A stretch of DNA of 41,154 bases, taken from the NCBI GenBank assembly GCA_934463035.1, contig CAKSIG010000009.1, forward strand, positions 1 to 41,154, in the 5' to 3' direction. Position 1 is the first letter of the stretch. The number at the start of each line of letters is the position of its first letter. Origin of the DNA: an uncultured Eubacteriales bacterium. Lineage in GTDB: Bacteria > Bacillota > Clostridia > Oscillospirales > Acutalibacteraceae. The notes beneath the pieces were generated by a model. That model was not told the DNA's origin. It did no database searches and saw only the letters and a program-made list of their open reading frames with translations. Both the position numbers and the translations under genes were made by a program. Shown here one piece after another: positions 34,317 to 40,371 of the stretch.

Positions 34317-35339
34317 CTAAACTTGACTGATTTTTGACTGTAAAACATAATTGTCAAGTTTCTTTTGAGCTCCGCCGATTATGCTGTTTGAAATATGGGT
34401 ATACACATCTAACGTGACGGAGACTGAACTATGACCAAGAAGATTTTGAGCCGTTTTTGCGTCTATGTCGGCTTTATATAGTATTGTCGCGTAGGCGTGC
34501 CTAAACTGATGTGGGGTAGAAGATAATCCGAGACTTTTCCACCCGTCTCTAAATTCCTTGCTTGTATATGGTTGTCCGTTATTTGAAAATATCAAGCCTG
34601 TCTTTTTCTTAAAGGGCTCCAAGGCGTTTTTGAGGTTTTGAAGTATCGGTACGGTCCTTATGCCTGCTTTTGATTTTGTGAAGTTCTCTGTTATCGGTTT
34701 ATTGGAGTGAAATTGAATCTGCTTATTGATATATATAGCATTGTTTTCAAAATCAACGTCCTCCCACGTAACAGCAAGAGCTTCGCCGCGTCGGCAACCC
34801 GTGTAAAGTATAAAGTAGGCAAAAAGTTCAAAAATATTTTTTGGCAGTTGATCAACCTTTTTTATATCTTCGTCGATCGGTAATTCGCGGCGAGATTTCT
34901 TTAACGCTTTTGGTACCGTAATGTCCGCAGCAGGGTTGAGCGTCAAATAACCTGCTCCTATGGAATATTTAAAGATACGGTTAAGGACAATGAGACGCAA
35001 TTTAACCGTCTGACGTGCGAACGCCCTTTCCGCAAGGAATAGCATATAAGCGTTTATTTCGTATGGCTGTATTTCCTTTATGTATCTGTCGCCAAACCGT
35101 TCTAAAATGTCTGAGAGCGGTTTCCTGTAACATTCGTACGTATTATAGGTGAGGTAGGATTCAGACCACGCGCGCCATTCTTCGGCGGCAGTTTTAAATT
35201 TTACGCCTTTTTCTTCGGCGGTTTCGTATTCAAGTATTTTTTTAAATACTTCTTTTTCAGAATCACCGTAAAAATCTCTAAAATCACCGTTTTTTAAGGT
35301 TACCCGTTTTACGTATCTTCCGTCTTTGCGTTTTTTCAA
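34317..35339 (-). CDS. tyrosine recombinase/integrase
   Basis: 340 aa from a TTG at 35339, chosen because GAAAGGA lies 9 bases upstream and the product then starts KKRKDGRYVKRVTLKNG, the normal integrase N-terminus. An upstream TTG (35390) has no RBS. The AP2-like arm-binding domain, SAM-like core-binding domain and catalytic domain are in order, with TGCRRGE (Arg183), HQFRH (His277, Arg280), LLGHSS (His303) and DVYTH (Tyr313 nucleophile). It integrates the element at the adjacent tRNA-Ser site; its stop is 28 bases from that site. Confidence 0.93.
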   Translation of the reverse strand: MKKRKDGRYVKRVTLKNGDFRDFYGDSEKEVFKKILEYETAEEKGVKFKTAAEEWRAWSESYLTYNTYECYRKPLSDILERFGDRYIKEIQPYEINAYMLFLAERAFARQTVKLRLIVLNRIFKYSIGAGYLTLNPAADITVPKALKKSRRELPIDEDIKKVDQLPKNIFELFAYFILYTGCRRGEALAVTWEDVDFENNAIYINKQIQFHSNKPITENFTKSKAGIRTVPILQNLKNALEPFKKKTGLIFSNNGQPYTSKEFRDGWKSLGLSSTPHQFRHAYATILYKADIDAKTAQNLLGHSSVSVTLDVYTHISNSIIGGAQKKLDNYVLQSKISQV

Positions 35340-35362
35340 AATAGACCGTCCTTTCAAATTTC

Positions 35363-35391
35363 TTGCATTTTTCGGACGGTTATGATACAAT
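35363..35391 (+). promoter_or_regulatory. promoter driving the candidate small RNA
   Basis: -35 TTGCAT (35363-35368), 17-bp spacer, -10 TACAAT (35386-35391), pointing away from the integrase gene. The predicted start is near 35398. Confidence 0.75.
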
Positions 35392-35397
35392 ATTAGT

Positions 35398-35480
35398 GTC
35401 TTGGAGAAGACTTTTTGTATCGGTCCGTCCGATACGGCTCCTCTATTCTGTTGGCGCAGAGTAGGGGAGTTTTATTTTTT
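35398..35480 (+). ncRNA. candidate small structured RNA of about 80 nt
   Basis: Three consecutive hairpins follow the promoter: GTCTT-GGAG-AAGAC, GTATCGG-TCCGT-CCGATAC, and a 13-bp stem CTCCTCTATTCTG / CAGAGTAGGGGAG with loop TTGGCG, followed by TTTTATTTTTT as an intrinsic terminator. The only ORF across it lacks an RBS and destroys no structure, so a non-coding transcript is the best reading. The first loop exposes GGAG, an anti-SD-like or SD-like tetramer. It lies between the integrase gene and the end of the gene at 35479, antisense to neither CDS. Confidence 0.7.
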
Positions 35481-36372
35481 ATATTTCAATTTTGGTTTGC
35501 GAAAAATTAAAGTCGCTGTGTTGGACATCGCCCTTTACTTCGACGACGTTATATTTCGCGGTGCTGTCAATCGGTTGACCGTTTTCGTCTAAATCAACGA
35601 GGATTTCGAGCAAAGCGTTTATGTAATCGGAAGATTTGAGGGTTATTTCGCCGTCGTGAATTCTTTTTACAAATGCTACGTCGGAAATTTTGGCGTGTAT
35701 GCTTTTACCGTTCAATAGAAAATCCCAAGCAGAAGTAGCAATAAAATCAGGCTTTTTGATTATTAAAGCGGTTTCGATCAAAATGCGCTTGCAGTTGCTT
35801 TCTTCTACAGCAACGGTTTTTTCGATGTTTGAAATGTCCTCTTTTTCAAACACGGAGGAATGTTTCTTCGTTATGATAGAAAATCCACCCGTGGGATTAT
35901 GCTCCGATACCGAATTTGCAATGTTCACCGTCAGGTCGTCGATATGGGTATTGTAAATTATGTTTACGGCTTCTTTTTCTGCAATAATTTTACTTCCGTC
36001 GGCGTTAATGATTTCAACTTTATTATTAGATTTCTTTCTAACGTCTTTCGGATGTTTTCCTTTAAGGAATTTTTTAATATCGAAATATCCTAAAACTATC
36101 CCCAAAATATCGGCGGCAAGCGAGACGTTTTCTGTGGTGAAAAGATTTCTCGCCAATTCGCACACAGCGGAAAACGATATGTTGAACGAACCGTTTTCAA
36201 ATGCGGTTACATTCATTTTTAAATATGCTTCTTTGTTGACGTCCTTTGCCGCGAATCGGGTCAGTTCGGCGAAATCGTTTATAATCTTGGATAGCAGTTT
36301 CGCGTCTATCTGACTGTCTCCGTCCAAATGGAATTGGAGTGCGGATTCACTTTTTATAAGGTCGTTGTTCAT
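35479..36372 (-). CDS. element-borne protein of unknown function
   Basis: 297 aa. I do not recognise a named domain. The N-terminal 80 residues (LQFHLDGDSQIDAKLLSKII, then a KMNVTAFENGSFNISFSA strand) resemble a class of uncharacterised proteins often next to integrases. A hydrophobic stretch (VSLAADILGIVLGYFDIKKF) is followed by a basic segment and a mixed C-terminal domain (KRILIETALIIKKPDFIATS). No signal peptide. RBS GGGTGA precedes the ATG. Its position between integrase and nuclease-like gene suggests an accessory role. Confidence 0.7.
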   Translation of the reverse strand: MNNDLIKSESALQFHLDGDSQIDAKLLSKIINDFAELTRFAAKDVNKEAYLKMNVTAFENGSFNISFSAVCELARNLFTTENVSLAADILGIVLGYFDIKKFLKGKHPKDVRKKSNNKVEIINADGSKIIAEKEAVNIIYNTHIDDLTVNIANSVSEHNPTGGFSIITKKHSSVFEKEDISNIEKTVAVEESNCKRILIETALIIKKPDFIATSAWDFLLNGKSIHAKISDVAFVKRIHDGEITLKSSDYINALLEILVDLDENGQPIDSTAKYNVVEVKGDVQHSDFNFSQTKIEI

Positions 36373-36422
36373 ATTATCACCCTATACCATTATAAAACAT
36401 TTGTTCGATAAAGGCAAACTTT

Positions 36423-36563
36423 TTATTCCATATACTCAGCTGCGATTTTTGCAACTTCTTCTTCGACTTCCTTGCGGTCTTCATCGGAAAGCGTGCGGAG
36501 CTGGCGCAACATTTCTTGTTCTTTGTGCGTTAAAATAAAAACGGTGGGTTCTTCGGTATACAT
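36423..36563 (-). CDS. 46-aa helical protein
   Basis: The ORF begins MYTEEPTVFILTHKEQEMLR with RBS AAAGGAG 7 bases upstream and ends KIAAEYME. The LSDEDRKEVEEEVAKIAAEY part should form a charged amphipathic helix. It lies 50 bases upstream of the 297-aa gene on the same strand, so probably one transcript. Function unknown. Confidence 0.65.
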   Translation of the reverse strand: MYTEEPTVFILTHKEQEMLRQLRTLSDEDRKEVEEEVAKIAAEYME

Positions 36564-36610
36564 TAGGAATGCTCCTTTGAGTGAATTATTAGTTTTAATA
36601 TAGGGTTTCG

Positions 36611-37735
36611 TTATTCAGGTAGGATAGATGAAATGTCGTTGATTGTATTGTTTATAAGTCTTATTAGATGTTTCCTATCCCATAGAAAAACGTTATTTGC
36701 CTTTGCAATCTTTATTGCATTGTCGGTAAAATAATTGTTGGTAAAAACGACTGCTACCTGACAATTATATATTTTTTGTCCTGCAACAACCTCTTGAACA
36801 GAATCGTTGTTTAATTTTTGTGAATAACATTTGCATTGTATAGCATATTTAACACCTAATTCGTTTGTTGCAATGACATCCACGCCGTAGTCGTTAGAGG
36901 AAGATGTAACTTCTGTTTTTGAAAACCCATTTTTCAAGAGCAGATTTGCAGTGAATTTTTCAAATTTCAGTCCATCTGAGGACATATTATCGATTATCGC
37001 CAAAACATCATTTACAGATAATTGCTGATTCGCTTGATTTAGAATTTCGCTATTATTTGCGGGATTATATGCCTTTTCCTTGTAATCCTTGTCTTCGACA
37101 TATTTGTTACATTTAGCTATGTATACTTCAAGTTCTTCGGCGCTCATTTTCCTGGGCTTTCTTTTTGGCACTTTTGCATTTATTGACAAGGGCGTTGTTG
37201 CCTTCTTATATTTAAGGACAGAATCAGTATGCTTGTTTATTGGGTTTGATTCGACGAAAGGAAAGTCGTTTTTGTTGGTTAATACTGGATTGTTTGTAAA
37301 GCTTGATAAAGGTTTTTTCGTTTTCTTTTTGAAAATCTCGATAAATATAGGACAAACAGCTATCGTTAAAGCGAATATTACCATATATTCAACTATGTGT
37401 TCTTCAAATGACAACTTAAATTCATTTGTTAGTTTTAATGTCTGAGGGTTTTCAGAAGGCTGGATTTGTCCGAGCTTATTTTGAATCATTTCTTTATCGG
37501 AAACGTTTTTCAAAGCTGTTTTCAACAAATCAATGGCAGAGTTATAATCGTTAGCAGCTATATATGAATCGGCACACATAACGTATAGATCAGCCTTTTT
37601 ATTTGTGTCGCGGTTTATTAAATCCAAATATAACGAAACAGATTTTGAGAATTCACCAGAGTGGTAATACAAATCGGCTTGCTTAATATCATTACCAAAG
37701 GATATTTCAGAAAAAAATAATTGTTTCCAAAACAA
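36611..37735 (-). CDS. TPR, membrane and Mrr-type nuclease protein (start frameshifted)
   Basis: 374 codons are in this frame. Residues 15-90 form TPR-like helices (KQADLYYHSGEFSKSVSLYL), 114-134 a membrane helix, 140-240 a basic linker, and 250-370 an Mrr/restriction-endonuclease-like domain: GLKFEKF (Glu259), NDYGVDVIAT (Asp286) and QCKCYS (Gln300, Lys302), a complete D...QxK site. The frame has no good start. An RBS and ATG with a first membrane helix lie just upstream in another frame, joined across a run of seven T (see 37707-37787). Possibly an element-borne defence protein, since Mrr domains cut DNA. Confidence 0.75.
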   Translation of the reverse strand: MFWKQLFFSEISFGNDIKQADLYYHSGEFSKSVSLYLDLINRDTNKKADLYVMCADSYIAANDYNSAIDLLKTALKNVSDKEMIQNKLGQIQPSENPQTLKLTNEFKLSFEEHIVEYMVIFALTIAVCPIFIEIFKKKTKKPLSSFTNNPVLTNKNDFPFVESNPINKHTDSVLKYKKATTPLSINAKVPKRKPRKMSAEELEVYIAKCNKYVEDKDYKEKAYNPANNSEILNQANQQLSVNDVLAIIDNMSSDGLKFEKFTANLLLKNGFSKTEVTSSSNDYGVDVIATNELGVKYAIQCKCYSQKLNNDSVQEVVAGQKIYNCQVAVVFTNNYFTDNAIKIAKANNVFLWDRKHLIRLINNTINDISSILPE

Positions 37736-37787
37736 TTATCAAAACAGTGCCAATTATTGTATACATCTTTAATTTTTTAAAATCCAT
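37707..37787 (-). CDS. N-terminal membrane helix of the Mrr-type protein, out of frame
   Basis: ATG 37787 follows GGGAG by 5 bases and encodes MDFKKLKMYTIIGTVLIIVL then ETIIFF and a stop. Shifting one base at the T7 run (plus-strand A7 at 37711-37717) continues as FSEISFGND into the 374-codon frame. This gives a tail-in membrane start to the nuclease protein. It could be a true mutation, a sequencing slip or a slippery site. Confidence 0.6.
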   Translation of the reverse strand: MDFKKLKMYTIIGTVLIIVLETIIFF

Positions 37788-37814
37788 TTTACTCCCTCTA
37801 TACTTCCCCTTAAA

Positions 37815-38462
37815 TTATATATTTGTGCTTGTAAATCCCACTGCTTTGCCTAATATACGGATGTTGTTAAGTTGCTCGCCCGTATACACAAAGGGAGTAT
37901 AGCGGGGATTACAAGGCATAAGTGTTACGGTATCATCATTTCGGTAAAAACGTTTAAGTGTAGCTTCTTCGCCGACGAGGACGGCGGCGATTTCACCATT
38001 CTCTACGATAGGCTGTTGATTTATGTAGACAATATCGCCGTCGTAAATGTGTGCATCAATCATACTGTCGCCTTTGCACCGAAGTGCAAAATCGGCTTTT
38101 ATGTTTTCGGGCATATCGACATCGCATTCAATATTTTCAACTGCCAAGATAGGTTCGCCGCACGGTATAGTTCCTACCAAAGGGACTTTTTTCATTTCTG
38201 GGAGCGGAAGTATATTGTCGTAAGAATAAATGCTGCCAGAAGCCTCGCGTCTTTCAATTAAGTCCGATTTTAAAATTCCGAAATAATTGGCCAACATTTC
38301 TATCTTATCAATGCGAGGGTATTTTTTAGCCGCCAACCATTCCGATACGGTAGAATACTTAAATTCTAAATCTTTACATAATTTATATCTGTCGATATTT
38401 TGTAAATCCATATATTTTTGCAAATTGTTCGCAAAAACTTGTTTATTTCCGAGTTCGCTCAT
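37815..38462 (-). CDS. CI/LexA-type repressor (XRE HTH + S24 peptidase)
   Basis: 215 aa. HTH at about 26-47 (YKLCKDLEFKYSTVSEWLAA). The S24 self-cleaving domain has the cleavage site IPCGEP (Cys101-Gly102 in place of the usual Ala-Gly), Ser133 in KGDSM and Lys170 in ATLKRF. This is the phage-type repressor that maintains dormancy and is lost by RecA-assisted cleavage after DNA damage. RBS GGAGGTG precedes the ATG. It has its own promoter (38489-38517) divergent from the Cro-like gene. Confidence 0.9.
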   Translation of the reverse strand: MSELGNKQVFANNLQKYMDLQNIDRYKLCKDLEFKYSTVSEWLAAKKYPRIDKIEMLANYFGILKSDLIERREASGSIYSYDNILPLPEMKKVPLVGTIPCGEPILAVENIECDVDMPENIKADFALRCKGDSMIDAHIYDGDIVYINQQPIVENGEIAAVLVGEEATLKRFYRNDDTVTLMPCNPRYTPFVYTGEQLNNIRILGKAVGFTSTNI

Positions 38463-38488
38463 TCGTCAAACACCTCCGTGTTAAGTAA

Positions 38489-38517
38489 ATTATACACGCA
38501 AAGAGGAATATAGTCAA
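38489..38517 (-). promoter_or_regulatory. promoter of the repressor gene
   Basis: Minus strand: -35 TTGACT (38517-38512), 17-bp spacer, -10 TATAAT (38494-38489), a near-consensus promoter. Confidence 0.88.
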
Positions 38518-38533
38518 CAAAAAAATAAAAAAA

Positions 38534-38600
38534 TTCCATTTTAAGTGTTGACAGGGTAAAAAATATGTGCTATACTGACATTACACTAAAAGTGGAATTG
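38534..38600. promoter_or_regulatory. candidate repressor operators
   Basis: TTCCATTTTAAGTG just before the -35 box and its near-inverse CACTAAAAGTGGAA after the -10 box flank the rightward promoter. A third copy, CGCTTAAAATGGAATT, lies near 38859-38874 at the end of the Cro-like gene. Confidence 0.6.
38548..38576 (+). promoter_or_regulatory. lytic-type rightward promoter
   Basis: -35 TTGACA (38548-38553), 17-bp spacer, -10 TATACT (38571-38576), back to back with the repressor promoter as in a CI/Cro switch. Confidence 0.9.
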
Positions 38601-38657
38601 CGAGGTGATTATAGCAAAAACAATAATTTTATTCTATCGAAAAGGAGGGTAAAAGCA

Positions 38658-38864
38658 TTGAAAAAAATCACATTAAGAGCTGCGCGCTCAAACGTCGGTC
38701 TTACACAGGCCGAAGCCGCGAAAAAACTCAATGTATCGAGAGATACTATATCTAATTGGGAAACTGCAAAAAGTTTTCCTGACGCTATAAAAATAAGAGA
38801 TATAGAACGTGTTTACGGCGTTGAGTACGACGACATTATTTTTTTGCCCACTAATTACGCTTAA
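38658..38864 (+). CDS. Cro-like XRE-family HTH protein
   Basis: 68 aa from a TTG after AAAGGAGGG (9 bases). The sequence KKITLRAARSNVGLTQAEAA then KKLNVSRDTISNWETAKSFP is a standard five-helix XRE domain, ending YDDIIFLPTNYA. It is the first gene of the rightward operon from the strong promoter and the likely opponent of the S24 repressor. An upstream in-frame ATG (38565) is at the promoter -10 region and cannot be used. A 15-codon leader ORF begins at GTG 38605. Confidence 0.88.
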   Translation: MKKITLRAARSNVGLTQAEAAKKLNVSRDTISNWETAKSFPDAIKIRDIERVYGVEYDDIIFLPTNYA

Positions 38865-38973
38865 AATGGAATTTGCGCATAATAAAACAGTTCCTGGGAC
38901 AAATACTGTTTTAAAAAAACGTAATCCCGTTGCGAACCAATCTAAACCATACTACATAGAGGGGGGTGAGGGA

Positions 38974-39234
38974 ATGGAAAAAATAGAAAATAGGTTAATT
39001 ATGACACCACATGAGTTGAAAACTCTTGAAATTGATATTGAAAAGAAAATTTTCAAAATTAACGGTGAAGAGTTCGGCAAAGGCTGTCGATTTTTAGAGA
39101 TTATATGTAGTCCGCCAGAATGGGAATTTAAAGTTTTGATTGACCGACCTATTGAGTTCAGCACAATTTACAATCTCAAAGGCAAAGAAAAAAGCCGCAC
39201 CTTACGCAAAGCAAGATACGGCCAAAAAAATTAA
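38974..39234 (+). CDS. small element-borne protein, unknown
   Basis: 86 aa, starting MEKIENRLIMTPHELKTLEI. ATG 38974 is chosen for the strong GGGGGGTGAGG RBS. The frame is open upstream to an ATG at 38866, 2 bases after the Cro-like stop, which would add 36 residues by coupled translation. No domain recognised. The C-terminus is very basic. Its stop overlaps the stop of the convergent DUF2513 gene. Confidence 0.65.
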   Translation: MEKIENRLIMTPHELKTLEIDIEKKIFKINGEEFGKGCRFLEIICSPPEWEFKVLIDRPIEFSTIYNLKGKEKSRTLRKARYGQKN

Positions 39235-39587
39235 GAGATAACATTGCCTGCAATTTCCATTGCAACAGTAATCAATGTGGGTATGGAAGAAACACTTTTG
39301 CTTAATATCTTTTTCCAAACTTTGTTATTTCTGATTTTTTCAAGCAAATCATGTGCTTTAGGGGTAATATCATTGACAACATAAGCTCCAAGCACATCTT
39401 CATGCGACTTGTTATTAAAAAGATTGGCAGATTCGCATTGTTTCAAATGATATAAAAGTTCATCCCAAGAATATTTGCTTAACGAAAGAGGAATGTCTGT
39501 TTCTTCAATATATAATTCCTCATACGGTCCGATACACCGTTCACATTCAAGTAATATATCGCGTACACATTCCGAATTAAAGCGCAT
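39231..39587 (-). CDS. DUF2513-family phage protein
   Basis: 118 aa. The pattern MRFNSECVRDILLECE ... YSWDELLYHLKQCESANLF ... ITPKAHDLLEKIRNNKVWKK matches DUF2513: N-terminal 'xxVRDILL' helix, a winged-helix-like core, and the LT-x-x-GHDFL-x-x-IR motif (here ITPKAHDLLEKIR). Such proteins are common in Gram-positive prophages. It runs against the flow of the surrounding genes, so it may be a lysogenic or moron-type gene. Confidence 0.75.
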   Translation of the reverse strand: MRFNSECVRDILLECERCIGPYEELYIEETDIPLSLSKYSWDELLYHLKQCESANLFNNKSHEDVLGAYVVNDITPKAHDLLEKIRNNKVWKKILSKSVSSIPTLITVAMEIAGNVIS

Positions 39588-39914
39588 AATTGTTCACCGC
39601 CTTTCAGTGGCAATTATAACAGAACATTAAGTTTTATTCAACAATTAAGACTATTAGATTGAACTTCCGAAAACATCTGGTGACAATTTGGGTGTTTGAG
39701 GGCTTATGTTTTCCGCAAATGCGTAATATTCAATATATCGGTCACAATGACCGTCCTTTCTTTGCCGCATTATTTTAACAAAACAGAGCTTTCCGCAAAA
39801 AGTCGGCTTTATGTGCGATAAAAAATGCTCAACATTGTCATCAGATGTTTTCGGAAGTGAGTTTCATTCTTAATTAAACCTTATTTTAAAAACACTGAAC
39901 AAGGAGGCGATAAG
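39588..39914. other. intergenic region with a structured inverted-repeat element
   Basis: 327 bases without a gene. Nearly all is taken by the element at 39663-39858. The RBS AAGGAGGCG of the next gene is at its right edge. Confidence 0.7.
39663..39858. repeat. 196-bp element with 25-bp near-perfect inverted ends
   Basis: The left arm begins ACTTCCGAAAACATCTG (39663-39687) and the right arm ends CAGATGTTTTCGGAAGT (39834-39858), with 24 of 25 positions paired. Nested inside are AATGCG/CGCATT (39718-39723, 39766-39771) and CGGTCA-CAA-TGACCG (39739-39753). Either a MITE-like insertion or a structured RNA. No target-site duplication is obvious. Confidence 0.75.
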
Positions 39915-40148
39915 ATGTTTAATGCAAAATCAGTAGAGTTAGTAAAAAGAACGTTTTGCGAACGAGAATTAACGCAGCTTCTGAGGGCGGTCGACAGAGA
40001 TATTGAACGGGCGGAATACGAGTTATGCGAAAACGGTGAAGAATATGTTCATATTCTTTATGCCACAACAGGCGGACAAAAAACCGTTTGCGTATCAGCT
40101 GACAGTTTTCTTGCTATGGCACGTGATGTTTTAGAGGTGGTGAAATAA
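39915..40148 (+). CDS. 77-aa element-borne protein, unknown
   Basis: Starts MFNAKSVELVKRTFCERELT after RBS AAGGAGGCG. Helical N-terminus, then a short beta part (YVHILYATTGGQKTVCVSAD) and a C-terminal helix. No named domain recognised. First of a run of small genes typical of the early region of prophages and ICEs. Confidence 0.65.
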   Translation: MFNAKSVELVKRTFCERELTQLLRAVDRDIERAEYELCENGEEYVHILYATTGGQKTVCVSADSFLAMARDVLEVVK

Positions 40149-40307
40149 ATGAAAGATAATAACGAAAAGAAAATCTGCAATACTATCAATTCGTTATGTG
40201 ACCTAATAACGGAAAACACGAAAGGGGCAGGTCAATCGGACCTGTGCGGGATTGCCGAAATAACAAAAGCTCTTGCCGAGTTGGTAAAAGCAAGAGCCTG
40301 TGTTTAG
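40149..40307 (+). CDS. 52-aa element-borne protein
   Basis: ATG 40149 directly abuts the previous stop (TAA), so translation is coupled. It begins MKDNNEKKICNTINSLCDLI and ends KALAELVKARACV, a likely two-helix protein with four Cys. A GCTCTTGC/GCAAGAGC stem lies in its last codons. Unknown function. Confidence 0.6.
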   Translation: MKDNNEKKICNTINSLCDLITENTKGAGQSDLCGIAEITKALAELVKARACV

Positions 40308-40371
40308 GCGGTTAGTTATTCGGTTTCGGAAATATCTACCGCTAATATTCAACAAAAGAAAGGTGACAAAG

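Noticed and set aside
35401..35592. 63-codon rightward frame near the integrase
   Set aside because: No RBS; it runs through a strong terminator and then antisense into the 35479 gene. The small-RNA reading fits better.
38605..38652. 15-codon leader ORF before the Cro-like gene
   Set aside because: GTG start with a weak AGG site; it could couple translation, but nothing else supports it.
38866..38973. Upstream ATG extending the 38974 gene by 36 residues
   Set aside because: No RBS and overlap with an operator-like site; kept only as an alternative start.
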